A stretch of 64,000 nt of DNA from JBBWZH01 sp035544115 (GCA_963714145.1 OY970235.1:7502001-7566000), one strand, 5' to 3'; positions 38,576-48,093 are shown, counted from the first letter of the stretch. Translations and numbers: made by a program. The notes: generated by a model from the sequence alone, not told the origin.

Positions 38576-40027
38576 TCACTTGAAGAAGCGGACCTCGGAG
38601 AGCGAGGCGTCGAACTCGTTGCCCTCCGTAGGCACCAGCTTGGTGATCCAGATGATGTAGTACTGCGCGGCGGCACCGGGCTGCAGCTGGATCGTCTGGT
38701 TTGCGCTCAGCCCGTTCGCCTGGCCGACCACCTTGTAACTGGACGGATCGCCCGCGTTCGGGTTGTCGCCGGCCAGGATCTGCACGTCGATGCCGGGCTT
38801 GTCGGTGGTGATCTGGACCTGCCGCAGCGTCGTCGGCGAGCCCAGGTTGTACGCCACCCCGAGGCCCTTCTTCAGGTTGCCGAAGGTGGCCGAGCGCTTG
38901 TACCGGTCGGTGGGCCAGGAGGTGGCCGGGTTGCCGTCGTAAGAGTCGGCGATCTTCTTCGCCTCGGCACCGTCACCGGTCGGGCTCGGGTCGTAGAGCG
39001 AGGCGCCGGCCACGGTGGCCGCTTGCACCGCGGCCTGCGTGGTCGGGGCGGTGCTGCTGGTCGCGCCGGTCGTCGCGGCCGAGCTCGGGCCGGTCGCGAT
39101 CGGGCTGCCCTGCTTGTCGCCCGGGACCCGGCCCAACGCGCTGCCGACCAGCCAGCCCACGATGGCGAGCACCGCGAACGCGGCCGCGATCGGGGCCACC
39201 AGGGCCACCCAGCGACGCCGGCGTCGGCGCGGGTCGGCCTCGTCCGGCTCGAACGGGAACGCTTCCTCGCCCGGGCCGATCCGATCGGCCAGCACCGTGG
39301 TCAAGGCGGCCGCGCTGCGCACGCCATGCGGGGCGCCCGGGTCGAGCGCGCGCATCGCCAGCGTGGAGAGGTCTTCCGGCACACCGGCCCGGACCTGGCG
39401 CGGGGTGAGCAGGTGGCCGCCGTTCGCGCTGGCTGAGCGCAGTGCGGCCGCGCCGCCGGTGGCCGCCAGCGGCCAGTGCGCGGTCAGCGCGGCGTAGAGC
39501 AGCGCGCCGAGGCCGCGGATGTCGTCGGTCGCCGCGGCCTGCCCGTCGCCGACCACCTGGGCCAGCGTGACGGTGCCGCCGGGGGTGACCACCACGTGGT
39601 CGGGGTGCACACCGCCGAATGCGACGCCGGCCGCGTGCGCCGCGGCCACCCCGTCGGCCACCCGGGCCACGGTGGCGGCGGCGGTATCCGGGTCGAGCGC
39701 GCCCTCCCGCAGCAGCGCGGTGAGCGGGGTGCCGCTGACCCACTCGCTCACCACGTACGCGCGGTTCTCGTCGTCCACCGCGTCGTATACCCGGGCCAGC
39801 GCGGGGTGCACGATCGCGCTGACCGCGTGCGCGTGGCCGAGGAAACCCTGGGCGGACGGGCCGCCGGGGCGGACCACCGTGAGGGTTACCGCCCGGGCGA
39901 GCAGTGTGTCCCACGCGCGCCAGGCCACAGCAGGGCCGTCCGGATCACCCGCGACACATTCCAGCAGGCGGTAGCGTTCGCCGACCGAACCCGCGGAGCC
40001 GGTCGGCGTGGCGGCGTCGACGCTCAC
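38576..40027 (-). CDS. Membrane pseudokinase with discoidin-like extracellular domain
   Basis: A 483-residue protein from GTG 40027 with GGAGGAGTA just upstream. Residues ~17-260 have a protein-kinase-like fold (RYRLLECVAG, YVVSEWVSGTPLTALL), but the catalytic parts are lost: the region of the HRD loop reads GVHPDHVVV and the DFG position LAQVV. A membrane helix (WVALVAPIAAAFAVLAIVGW) follows, then a Ser/Thr-rich linker and a C-terminal beta domain of the discoidin type (DSYDGNPATSWPTDRYK, LRQVQITTDKPGIDVQI). In mycobacteria the corresponding pseudokinase is fused to MurJ and recruits FhaA; here it is a separate gene next to murJ. Confidence 0.87.
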   Translation of the reverse strand: MSVDAATPTGSAGSVGERYRLLECVAGDPDGPAVAWRAWDTLLARAVTLTVVRPGGPSAQGFLGHAHAVSAIVHPALARVYDAVDDENRAYVVSEWVSGTPLTALLREGALDPDTAAATVARVADGVAAAHAAGVAFGGVHPDHVVVTPGGTVTLAQVVGDGQAAATDDIRGLGALLYAALTAHWPLAATGGAAALRSASANGGHLLTPRQVRAGVPEDLSTLAMRALDPGAPHGVRSAAALTTVLADRIGPGEEAFPFEPDEADPRRRRRRWVALVAPIAAAFAVLAIVGWLVGSALGRVPGDKQGSPIATGPSSAATTGATSSTAPTTQAAVQAATVAGASLYDPSPTGDGAEAKKIADSYDGNPATSWPTDRYKRSATFGNLKKGLGVAYNLGSPTTLRQVQITTDKPGIDVQILAGDNPNAGDPSSYKVVGQANGLSANQTIQLQPGAAAQYYIIWITKLVPTEGNEFDASLSEVRFFK

Positions 40028-40086
40028 TACTCCTCCGTTCGCCGCTGCCGGCAGGAGCCGCGTGGAAGCCCCACCGCCCGAAAAGC

Positions 40087-40104
40087 GGCCTGCGATCGCA
40101 GGCC
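40087..40104 (-). terminator. Palindromic hairpin with T-run after murJ
   Basis: GGCCTGCGATCGCAGGCC is a perfect 18-bp palindrome; on the minus strand it is followed by GCTTTTC, giving a hairpin plus short T-run between murJ and the pseudokinase gene. It could end or attenuate transcription from murJ. Confidence 0.5.
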
Positions 40105-40208
40105 ACCCCGCAAGGGTAAGACGTCCGAGCCCGGTCAGAGGTTGACGGGTGGGAACCAGTCAACTTCACTGCCCGGTCTGTGCCCGAGTGGGCAACGTTC
40201 CAATCATC

Positions 40209-43200
40209 TCACCGGGCCCGATGCTTGCCACCGGACGACCGGCCGCGACGATCCGCCGGCACCGTCCGCAGCGGCACCCGGCCGACCGGGCCGGCCGGAC
40301 CGCGAACCGGGCCCCGGGCCGGCGTCCGGGCGGCGACGGGCTGGGCGCCGCGACCGCGCAGCGCCGCGGTCAGTTCCCGGAACTCCTCCACGTGCCAGCG
40401 GGACGCCACCGCGGCCAGCGCCACCAGCCCGGCTATCGAACCCAGCAGCACCGCGACCGCCGAGCCGGCCAGGCCGTGCCCGAGCCGGCTGAACACCAAC
40501 CCCTGCACCGCCCAGGCGGCCACCCCGCCGATCACCGACAGCACCAGCAGCCGGGTCGTTGTCTGGACCACCAACCGGGTACCCAGCTCGCCGAACCGGC
40601 GGCGCAGCAGCACCTCGCCGAGCACCACGCCGACCAGATAGGACAGGCTGGTGGCAACGGCCAGCCCGAGCACCACGTGCCGGTCCGGCAGCAGCGTCGG
40701 GACCAGTGCGGAGATCGCGATCTTGGCCAGCACCATGCCGATGTTGATCAGTGTCGGGGTGCGGGCGTCCTTCACCGCGTAGAAGACCCGCAGTTGCAGC
40801 ATGGTCAGCGCGAACGGGACCAGGCCGAACGCGGACGCGCCCAGCACCACGCCGACCTGCCGGGCCTCGTCCGCGGTGGTGGCGCCGTGCGCGTAGATCA
40901 CGATGCCGATCGCCGGGCCGAGCACGGTGAAGGCGGCGGTCACCGGGACCAGGGTCAGCGCGGTCAGCCGGCTGCCCAGGGTGAGGTCGGACACCACGCC
41001 GACGTGATCGCCGCGCGCGGCGGCCCGGCTCATCCGCGGCATCAGCGCGGTCAGCAGCGAGACGCCGAGAATCCCGTACGGCATCTGGAACAGCAGGCTG
41101 GCGTTGGTGAACACGGCGTAGCCGCGGCCGGAGGTGGTCACCTCGTTCGCCAGCCGGGTCACCACCACGTAGCCGACCTGGCTGATCGCCACGTAGCCGA
41201 GCACCCAGGTGGCCAGCCCGCCGGCCTCGCCGAGCCGGGCGCCGCGCACGTCCAGCCGCCAGCGCCAGCGGAAGCCGACCTGGCGCAGCGCCGGCAGCAG
41301 CACCACCGCCTGCACGATGATGCCCAGCGTGGTGCCGACGCCCAGGACCAGCACCTGCGCGTTCGTGATCGTGCCGGGCAGCAGCTTGGCCGGGCCGGGC
41401 AGCGCGACGAAGATCACCGCGGTGGCGATGACCACCAGGTTGTTCAACACCGGCGCCCAGGCCGGGGCGCCGTACACGTTCCGGGTGTTCAGGATCGCGC
41501 CGAACATCGCGCCGAGCCCGTAGAAGAAGATCTCGGGCAGCAGCAGCCAGGCGAACACCGTGGTCAGGTGCGCCTTCGGGCTGTCCGCGCCGACGTACAG
41601 CGCGGTCAGCATCGGCGCGGCCAGCACCGCGACCAGGGTCGCCGCGGCCAGCGCCGCGGTGGCCAGCGACATCAGCCGCTGGGTGTACGCCTCGCCGTTG
41701 TCCGGATCCCGCTCCTGGGCGTGCACCAGCAGCGGGATGACCACCGAGGTGAGCACACCGCCGAGCAGCAGCTCGTAGACGATGTTCGGCAGCGTGTTCG
41801 CGGTGTTGTAGGCGTCGCCGACCAGGCCCAGGCCGATCGCGGCGGCGATCGCCAGGCTGCGCAGGAAACCGGTGAGCCGGCTGGCCGCGGTCGCCACCGC
41901 CATGATCCGGCTGGACCGGCCCAGGCTCGGCTCGCCGTGCTCCGGTACGGCGCCGCGGCGGCCGGGCGCGATCGGGCGGGACGGGTACCCGGGCGGGGCC
42001 CGGCCGATCGGCGGCTTGTACGGGCCGGGGCCCAGGGTCGGCAGCCGCTCGGTCGGCGGGTCGATACCGGGCGGCAGGAACGGCCCGGCGCCCGGTAGGC
42101 CGGGGGCCAGGTACCGGGCCGGCTGGCCCGGGCCGCCCGGCCGCTCGGCCGGCCGGCCGGCCTGCCGCTGCGGCGGCGGCTGGGTGGCCGGCCGGGTCGG
42201 CGCCGCCGGGTCGATGCCCAGCTCGCGCAGGAACCCGGGCGCCGGCAGTTGGATCGTCGGCGAGTCGATCCCGTCGTACGTCGGCACGTTCGGCGCCGGG
42301 CTCGCCGGCTGCCGCGGGTGGCCGGGCGGGCCGCTGCGGGACGCGCCCCGGGCCTGCTCCGGCTCCGGCCGGTACTGGGCCCGCTCCGGCTCCGGCCGGT
42401 ACCGACCCGCGTCGGGCTCCGGCCGGTACCGGCTCGGGTCGGGCTCGGGTCGGTACCGGTCCGCGTCGGGCTCGGGCCGGTACCGGCTCGGGTCGGGGTC
42501 GGGGTCGGGGTCGGGCCGGTAGCCGGGTGCGGCGGGCCGTCGCGGGTCGGGTTGGTGGGTAGCCGGCTGGGCGGCCGGCGGCCGGTTCCGCGGGTTGTCG
42601 GGCGGTGGGCCCGGTCGGCCGGTGGCCGGCGGTTGTCCCGGTCGGTTGGGCGGTGGGCCGGGTCGGTTGGGCGGTGGGCCGGGTCGGCCGGTGGCCGGCG
42701 GTTGTCCCGGTCGGTTGGGCGGTGGGCTGGGTCGGCCGGTGGCCGGCGGTTGTCCCGGTCGGTCGGGTGGTGGGCCGGTGGGTTGGCTGCCGGCCGGCGG
42801 TTGTCCCGGTCGGTCGGGCGGGGCCGCGGGGGGCGGCGCGGTCCGGGGCGGGGTGCCGTGGCCCGGGGCGGCGGGGGGTACGCCGCGGCCATCGGTGCCG
42901 GGCGGGTTCGGCTGGGGATGGTTCGCCGGGCGGCCGGGCGGGACGCCGCCACCGGCCGCCGCCGGTGGCCGGTCCAGGCGGTAGGGCGGCTGGTTGGTCG
43001 GTGGCCGGGTACCGGCGGACCAGCCCGGGTTGTTCGGTCCGGGTTCGGGCGCGGGCCGGTACGGCGGCCGGTCGGGGCGGTCACCGGTGGCTGGTGGCCG
43101 CTCCAGCCAGCCGGACCGGGGGCGGCCGGGAGGCGGTTCGGGTGGGCCGGCGGCTGGCCGGCGCCGCCCGGGCACGTCGGGATTCCCGCCTGGCTCGGGT

Positions 43201-43754
43201 GGCTGCCGGGCCGGCAGGTCGGGTCGGTTGTCGTTCCCGGGTGGGCGGCGCGCCGGGCCGGGGGCGGCTGGTGGCTGGTCGGGCCACCCCGCGCCGGGAC
43301 GGCCGGCGGGCGGCTGCGGCGGGCCACCGGCCGGTGCCCGGTGCGGCCCGGCCGGCCCACCGCGCCCGGCCGGTCCGCCGCTGCTGGCTGGTCCGCCGCT
43401 GCTGGCCGGTGGGCGCCGGGCGGGGCTGTCGCCTGGAGCCGGCGGTGGTGCCGGGCGGCCGGGGCCGTCCGGCGCGCCGGGCGGCGGGCGGTGCGGCGGC
43501 GGGTTGGGGTTGCCGGCGGCCGGCTGGCCCGGGCTGCCCGGGCGCGGCTCCGCGGTGCCGCTGGCCGGCGGGCGGGGGTGGTAGCCGGGGAGTGGGTACG
43601 GGCCGGCGCCCGGCGGGACCGGGGGTGGCGGGCGGCGCGGGGGCGGATCGTCGGCCGGGGGATGCGGCGGCGGGGTGAGGTCGTCGGCGCCGGTGCGGCC
43701 GCGGCCGTCGCGGCGGTCACGCGGGTCGTCCCGGCCCGGCCGGGAATCGGTCAC
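40209..43754 (-). CDS. murJ: Lipid II flippase MurJ with ~600-residue disordered N-terminus
   Basis: A 1181-residue protein. The MOP-type flippase domain starts near residue 610 (SRIMAVATAASRLTGFLRSL) and spans ~14 membrane segments; typical family pieces are GDAYNTANTLPNIVYELLLG, LGAMFGAILNTRNVYGAPAW and FQMPYGILGVSLLTALMPRM. It moves lipid II across the membrane for peptidoglycan assembly. The first ~600 residues are Pro, Gly and Arg rich with two repeat blocks. The GTG at 43754 has only a weak ribosome-binding site, so the start is uncertain. It lies between DUF6049 and the pseudokinase, as in mycobacteria (Rv3909-Rv3910). Confidence 0.93.
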   Translation of the reverse strand: MTDSRPGRDDPRDRRDGRGRTGADDLTPPPHPPADDPPPRRPPPPVPPGAGPYPLPGYHPRPPASGTAEPRPGSPGQPAAGNPNPPPHRPPPGAPDGPGRPAPPPAPGDSPARRPPASSGGPASSGGPAGRGGPAGPHRAPAGGPPQPPAGRPGAGWPDQPPAAPGPARRPPGNDNRPDLPARQPPEPGGNPDVPGRRRPAAGPPEPPPGRPRSGWLERPPATGDRPDRPPYRPAPEPGPNNPGWSAGTRPPTNQPPYRLDRPPAAAGGGVPPGRPANHPQPNPPGTDGRGVPPAAPGHGTPPRTAPPPAAPPDRPGQPPAGSQPTGPPPDRPGQPPATGRPSPPPNRPGQPPATGRPGPPPNRPGPPPNRPGQPPATGRPGPPPDNPRNRPPAAQPATHQPDPRRPAAPGYRPDPDPDPDPSRYRPEPDADRYRPEPDPSRYRPEPDAGRYRPEPERAQYRPEPEQARGASRSGPPGHPRQPASPAPNVPTYDGIDSPTIQLPAPGFLRELGIDPAAPTRPATQPPPQRQAGRPAERPGGPGQPARYLAPGLPGAGPFLPPGIDPPTERLPTLGPGPYKPPIGRAPPGYPSRPIAPGRRGAVPEHGEPSLGRSSRIMAVATAASRLTGFLRSLAIAAAIGLGLVGDAYNTANTLPNIVYELLLGGVLTSVVIPLLVHAQERDPDNGEAYTQRLMSLATAALAAATLVAVLAAPMLTALYVGADSPKAHLTTVFAWLLLPEIFFYGLGAMFGAILNTRNVYGAPAWAPVLNNLVVIATAVIFVALPGPAKLLPGTITNAQVLVLGVGTTLGIIVQAVVLLPALRQVGFRWRWRLDVRGARLGEAGGLATWVLGYVAISQVGYVVVTRLANEVTTSGRGYAVFTNASLLFQMPYGILGVSLLTALMPRMSRAAARGDHVGVVSDLTLGSRLTALTLVPVTAAFTVLGPAIGIVIYAHGATTADEARQVGVVLGASAFGLVPFALTMLQLRVFYAVKDARTPTLINIGMVLAKIAISALVPTLLPDRHVVLGLAVATSLSYLVGVVLGEVLLRRRFGELGTRLVVQTTTRLLVLSVIGGVAAWAVQGLVFSRLGHGLAGSAVAVLLGSIAGLVALAAVASRWHVEEFRELTAALRGRGAQPVAARTPARGPVRGPAGPVGRVPLRTVPADRRGRSSGGKHRAR
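42360..42520 (-). repeat. 27-bp repeats encoding RYRPEPDxx in MurJ
   Basis: About five units encode the 9-residue pattern RYRPEPD plus two variable residues (RYRPEPDAD, RYRPEPDPS, RYRPEPDAG, then YRPEPE variants). It is an in-frame tandem repeat in the disordered N-terminal region. Confidence 0.85.
42590..42800 (-). repeat. Pro-rich repeats (NRPGQPPATGRP type) in MurJ
   Basis: Units reading NRPGQPPATGRPGPPP or DRPGQPPATGRP recur four to five times, with nearly identical DNA (CCGGTGGCCGGCGGTTGTCC on the plus strand). This is a second in-frame repeat in the same region, indicative of recent expansion. Confidence 0.85.
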
Positions 43755-43836
43755 GAGCCGGCCCTCGGAGTGGGCATCGCCGGTGCCGGCCGAGGCGCCG
43801 CGGAGCGGAGCGAGGGGGGCCGCTTGGCTGGCCCGG

Positions 43837-46101
43837 TCACGAGAGGCTCCGGTCGGCCGGGCTCCCGGCGGGCTCGGGCTCCCCCGGGCCGGACCGCAGC
43901 CGGCGGACCATCCGGAAGATCATCGCGCAGATCAGGATCAGCAGCGCGGCGCCGGTGATGCCCAGCGCGAGCGAGCCGTACGCCGTACTGCGCACGGTCA
44001 GCCGGATCGGATCGCCGCCGAGGCCACGGCCGTTCGGGCTGGTCACCTGCGCCTGGATCGGGAACGTGCCGGTGCGCACCACCTGTGCCGGCAACCGCAG
44101 GGTCAGCCGCGAGTCGGCCGGGATCTGCTGCACGCCGATGTCCCCGGTGTGGAAGCCGACCGGCGCGGTGATCCTGACCCGGATCAGGACCGGGGTGCTG
44201 AGCGGATTCACCACGGTCAGCGTCAGCGGGCTGTCCGCAGAGGCCAGCGTGTAGATACCGGTGGCGGGCTTCTGGATCCGGATCTGCCGGCGCAACGCGT
44301 TGATGCCACTGGACAGCCCGTTCGCGTACTCCTGGCCGAGACCGGTGTTGAGGCGCCAGGCCGCCGAGCCGGCCCGGCGCAGCGCGTCGCCGTACGGGAG
44401 GAGCACTTCCTTGCCGGCCTCGGGGCCTAGCACGCCGCGGAAGTCCTGTACGTCGGTCTGCACCTTCCCGATCGTGCCGATCATGTCGGGCGGCAGTTCA
44501 GCCCTGGTCGCGATCGGCGGGTAGACCAGTGGGCCACGGTCGACCGGCGGCGTGCTCACCGTCACCTCGCCGGCGGTGAGCGAGGTCAGCCAGGAGATCC
44601 GGCCGGTGTCGGCGAGCACCGCGCTGGCGTAGCCGGGCGACGGGGTCCAGCGCCGCGGCGGCGTCACGACCAGGGTGCGCTGGGTGGCCGGCGCCTCCGC
44701 ACCGATCATCGCCAGCTCGGCCAGGTAGCGCTGCTCGGCCAGCCGGGGACCGCCCGGGAACTCGGTCGAGTGCGCTACCACGGTCTGCAGTTCGGCGTCG
44801 GTGACCAGCGCGGCCGCCTGCTTCTGCAGGGACGGCAGCGGGGAGACCGCGCTCGGTGTCGGCGTGCTGCCGGACACGCCGCCGGGCAGCGCGGCCGCGT
44901 CGAGCACGACGGCGTCGGCGCCGGCCCCGACCACGTCGTCCAGCGCGGCGCCGGTGAGCAGGTTGCCGGGTGGCCAGGCCAGCTGCGCGGTGGCCGGCAC
45001 GCCCAGCGCGGAGGTCACCAGCGCGAGGTCGGACTGCTGGGTCACCTTGTTCCAGGCCAGGTCGGCGAGGTTGCCGCGTTCCAGCGCGACGATGTCCGGA
45101 TCGCCGTACGGGACGATCACGAGCAGGTGCCGGCGGGCGATCGTGCTCAGCCGCTTCAGCCAGCTGGCGGCGGCCTGCTGTCCGCGCCCGAACGACGACC
45201 TGCCGAGGCTGCCGTAGCGGTAGCCCTTGGTCATCAGCTGCAGCTCTTGGATCGTCTCCGGGTCGACCACCAGCGTCAGGCTGACCCGACCGGTGACCGC
45301 CTCCGCCGCGGACAGCAACTGGTCCAGCCGGCCGCGCTTGGCCACCGAGCGGGCCAGCTCGTCGGTGTCGAACAGCGGCAGCCCGCCGACCTGGCCGAGC
45401 AGCCGGTGCGGCCGGTCCAGCAGCGGCCAGAGCCAGGCGACCCGGGTCTGGATCGGGTCTACCCCGGCGAAGCTGGGTAGCAGCGTCTGGGCCCGGCCGA
45501 CTGTGCTCCCCTGGGTGGTCTCGGTGACCACGAAGCCGAGCGGGTAGACACCGACGCCGAGCAGTACCAGGTCGTCCGCCGAGCAGGCGTATCGCACCCG
45601 GAGCGCCTGCCTCGGCGCCAGCCCGGCCGGCAGCGGGGTGGACGGCGCGAACCGGGTGGTGACCGCCGGGGCGACCTTGTCGGTGCCGGCCAACTCGCTG
45701 CGGGTGCTGATCAGCACCCCGCGCTGCAGCCGGAACTTCAGCGGGCCGGTCGGGGTGCTGCCGGTGTTCCGCAGCACCGCCTGCACCTGGATGATCGCGC
45801 CCGGCTTCACCTCCCGCGGCTCCAGCCGCTCGATCGTCACCTTGACCGGCAGCGGCTGCTCCGGCTCGCCGCGCACCGCCGCCGGGTCGCTCTCCACCGG
45901 GTCGGCCTGCACCGGCCTGCCCTGCCCCGGGTCGGCCTGCACCGGGTCGACCTGCACCGGGTCGACCTGCACCGGATGGGCGGCTGCGACGTCCCCGGCC
46001 ACCCCGGGCGCCGCCGTCGCCGGCCCGCCCGCCAGCAGCGTCCAGCCGGCCAGCGCCGCCGCGATCGTGACCCGGCCGAGCCGGCCACCCCGGGCGGTCA
46101 C
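43837..46101 (-). CDS. DUF6049 secreted/membrane protein (Rv3909-like)
   Basis: A 754-residue protein from GTG 46101, overlapping the Nudix stop as GTGA. It begins with a signal sequence (LGRVTIAAALAGWTLLAGGP, cleavage near ATAAPG), a run of PVQVD/PVQAD repeats, and a beta-sandwich (KVTIERLEPREVKPGAIIQV). A large domain then carries polysaccharide-deacetylase-like barrel features (SLTLVVDPETIQEL, HLLVIVPYGDPDIVALERGN). At the C-terminus there is one membrane helix (GSLALGITGAALLILICAMI) and a short basic cytoplasmic tail. The family lies beside murJ across actinobacteria and is presumed to act in cell-wall assembly; no enzymatic activity is established. Confidence 0.88.
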   Translation of the reverse strand: MTARGGRLGRVTIAAALAGWTLLAGGPATAAPGVAGDVAAAHPVQVDPVQVDPVQADPGQGRPVQADPVESDPAAVRGEPEQPLPVKVTIERLEPREVKPGAIIQVQAVLRNTGSTPTGPLKFRLQRGVLISTRSELAGTDKVAPAVTTRFAPSTPLPAGLAPRQALRVRYACSADDLVLLGVGVYPLGFVVTETTQGSTVGRAQTLLPSFAGVDPIQTRVAWLWPLLDRPHRLLGQVGGLPLFDTDELARSVAKRGRLDQLLSAAEAVTGRVSLTLVVDPETIQELQLMTKGYRYGSLGRSSFGRGQQAAASWLKRLSTIARRHLLVIVPYGDPDIVALERGNLADLAWNKVTQQSDLALVTSALGVPATAQLAWPPGNLLTGAALDDVVGAGADAVVLDAAALPGGVSGSTPTPSAVSPLPSLQKQAAALVTDAELQTVVAHSTEFPGGPRLAEQRYLAELAMIGAEAPATQRTLVVTPPRRWTPSPGYASAVLADTGRISWLTSLTAGEVTVSTPPVDRGPLVYPPIATRAELPPDMIGTIGKVQTDVQDFRGVLGPEAGKEVLLPYGDALRRAGSAAWRLNTGLGQEYANGLSSGINALRRQIRIQKPATGIYTLASADSPLTLTVVNPLSTPVLIRVRITAPVGFHTGDIGVQQIPADSRLTLRLPAQVVRTGTFPIQAQVTSPNGRGLGGDPIRLTVRSTAYGSLALGITGAALLILICAMIFRMVRRLRSGPGEPEPAGSPADRSLS

Positions 46102-46574
46102 GCGCTCTCCGCCAGGATCTGCGGGACGCGGACCAGCAGGGCGCGTTCGTCCTCGTAGGCCAGCCGGCCGGCGATCTCGTCCAGCGGGACCCAGGCGACG
46201 GCGGCCACCTCGACGTCCGCGTCGGACAGCTCGCCGCCCTCGGCCCGCAGCAGGTAGTGGTGCACGGTCTTGTGCACCCGCCGGCCCTCGGCCATGAACC
46301 AGAAGTCGATCGTGCCCAGCCGGCCGACGATCCGGCCGATGATGCCGGTCTCCTCGGTCACCTCGCGGACCGCGGCCTGCTCGGCGCTCTCCCCCGCCTC
46401 GATGTGCCCCTTGGGCAGCGACCAGAGCAGCCGGCCGCGCCGATCCCGCCGGCCGATCACCGCGCCGACCGGACGGGCGGCGTTGGAGTCGTCTACCACC
46501 AGGCCGCCGGCGGACGTCTCGTCCACCCGGCGCAGCCGCGGTCGGGACCGCTGGTTCGCCGGTGGCCGGGACAT
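46098..46574 (-). CDS. Nudix hydrolase (MutT4-like)
   Basis: A 158-residue Nudix protein from ATG 46574. The Nudix box is complete: GHIEAGESAEQAAVREVTEE followed by TGI. Upstream, SAGGLVVDD and LWSLPKGH set the fold. These enzymes hydrolyse nucleoside diphosphate derivatives; the MutT4 group next to murJ in mycobacteria is linked to sanitising or cap-like substrates. It is the first gene of the Nudix-DUF6049-murJ direction and divergent from the CCA-adding enzyme with only 41 bp between the starts. Confidence 0.92.
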   Translation of the reverse strand: MSRPPANQRSRPRLRRVDETSAGGLVVDDSNAARPVGAVIGRRDRRGRLLWSLPKGHIEAGESAEQAAVREVTEETGIIGRIVGRLGTIDFWFMAEGRRVHKTVHHYLLRAEGGELSDADVEVAAVAWVPLDEIAGRLAYEDERALLVRVPQILAESA

Positions 46575-46615
46575 AGAGCGATGGTAGTGCCGGGCATACC
46601 GTAGCCTCGGCGGTC

Positions 46616-48058
46616 GTGTCCCGACCCGCTCCCGAGATCCGGCAGGCGCCCGTGTCGACCTCGCCCGCCGACCTGATTCCGGTCCCGGCCGCGGCCGATC
46701 GCCTCGGCCGGTCGTTCGCCGCCGCCGGGCACGAACTGCACCTGGTCGGCGGCACCGTGCGGGACGCGTTGCTCGGCCGGCCGAGCGACGATCTGGACTT
46801 CGCCACCGACGCCCGCCCGGACGCGGTGCTCGCCCTGATCGGCCCGCTGGCCGACGCGATCTGGACGACCGGCATCGACTTCGGCACGGTCGGCGCCCAG
46901 GTCGACGGAGTGCGGTGCGAGATCACGACCTACCGGGCGGACCGCTACGACCGGGTCAGTCGCAACCCGATCGTCCAGTACGGCGAGACGCTGGCCGACG
47001 ATCTGCGCCGGCGGGACTTCACGATGAACGCGATGGCGGTCTCGGTGCCCGACCGGGTGTTCACCGACCCGTACGGCGGGCTGCGTGACCTGGCGGCCGG
47101 CGTGCTCCGGACGCCGGCCGGCGCGGCCGAGTCGTTCGCCGACGACCCGCTGCGGATGCTGCGCGCCGCCCGGTTCGTCGCCCAGCTCGGCGTCACCCCG
47201 GCCGCCGACGTGGTCGCCGCGATGACCGACATGGCCGAGCAGCTGGACCGGATCACGGTCGAGCGGGTCCAGGTCGAGCTGTCGAAGTTGATCTGCGGAC
47301 GGCAGCCGCGGCTCGGCCTCGGCCTGCTGGTCGACACCGGGCTGGCCGATCGGGTGCTGCCCGAGCTGCCGGCGCTGCGGATGGAGATCGACGAGCATCA
47401 CCAGCACAAGGACGTCTACGTGCACACGCTGACCGTCCTGGACCAGGTGATCGAGCTCGAGCAGGACGGGCCGGACCTGGTGCTGCGGCTGGCCGCGCTG
47501 CTGCACGACATCGGCAAGCCGGCGACCCGGCGGCACGAGCCCGGCGGCGGGGTGTCGTTCCACCACCACGAGGTGGTGGGCGCGAAGCTGACCCGGGCCC
47601 GGCTGCGGGCGCTGCGGTATTCGAAGGAGATCACCGAGGACGTCGCCCAGCTGGTCTTCCTGCACCTGCGGTTCCACGGCTACGGCAAGGGCGAGTGGAC
47701 GGACTCGGCGGTCCGTCGCTACGTGACCGACGCCGGGCCGCTGCTGAACCGGCTGCACAAGCTGGTGCGCTCGGACTGCACGACCCGCAACCGGCGCCGG
47801 GCCGCCATGCTGGCCCGGTCGTACGACGCGCTGGAGGAGCGGATCGCCCGGATCGCCGCCGAGGAGGACCTGCGCGCGGTCCGGCCGGACCTGGACGGCA
47901 ACGAGATCATGCGGCTGCTCGACCTGCCGCCCGGCCCGCTGGTCGGCGAGGCCTGGCGGTTCCTCAAGGAACTCCGGCTCGACCGCGGCCCGCTCGAGCA
48001 CGACGAGGCGATCGAGGAGCTCTACCGCTGGGCCCGCGAAAAGGGCCTCCGCCCGTAG
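46616..48058 (+). CDS. cca: CCA tRNA nucleotidyltransferase
   Basis: A 480-residue class II nucleotidyltransferase from GTG 46616 (VSRPAPEIRQAPVSTSPADL). The head domain carries LVGGTVRDALLGR and DDLDFATDA with the metal-binding Asp pair, then RRRDFTMNAMAVSV and the base-recognition region ADDPLRMLRAARFVAQLG. A C-terminal HD domain is visible: LAALLHDIGKPATRR and FHHHEVVGAKL. It adds or repairs the 3' CCA of tRNAs. In actinobacteria the gene (pcnA in Mycobacterium) is divergent from the mutT4-murJ cluster, as here. Confidence 0.95.
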   Translation: MSRPAPEIRQAPVSTSPADLIPVPAAADRLGRSFAAAGHELHLVGGTVRDALLGRPSDDLDFATDARPDAVLALIGPLADAIWTTGIDFGTVGAQVDGVRCEITTYRADRYDRVSRNPIVQYGETLADDLRRRDFTMNAMAVSVPDRVFTDPYGGLRDLAAGVLRTPAGAAESFADDPLRMLRAARFVAQLGVTPAADVVAAMTDMAEQLDRITVERVQVELSKLICGRQPRLGLGLLVDTGLADRVLPELPALRMEIDEHHQHKDVYVHTLTVLDQVIELEQDGPDLVLRLAALLHDIGKPATRRHEPGGGVSFHHHEVVGAKLTRARLRALRYSKEITEDVAQLVFLHLRFHGYGKGEWTDSAVRRYVTDAGPLLNRLHKLVRSDCTTRNRRRAAMLARSYDALEERIARIAAEEDLRAVRPDLDGNEIMRLLDLPPGPLVGEAWRFLKELRLDRGPLEHDEAIEELYRWAREKGLRP

Positions 48059-48074
48059 CGGTCCGGCCGGAACG

Positions 48075-48093
48075 GCCGCCCCGGGTGGGCGGC
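48075..48093. terminator. Hairpin between convergent cca and MFS genes
   Basis: GCCGCCC and GGGCGGC flank a CGGGT loop, 17 bp after the cca stop and 6 bp before the end of the opposing gene. Suitable for both directions. Confidence 0.5.

Noticed and set aside
43837..46926. 1029-codon form of the DUF6049 protein
   Set aside because: The first ~275 codons are an off-frame reading through the Nudix gene; GTG 46101 gives a proper signal peptide and a 4-bp overlap.
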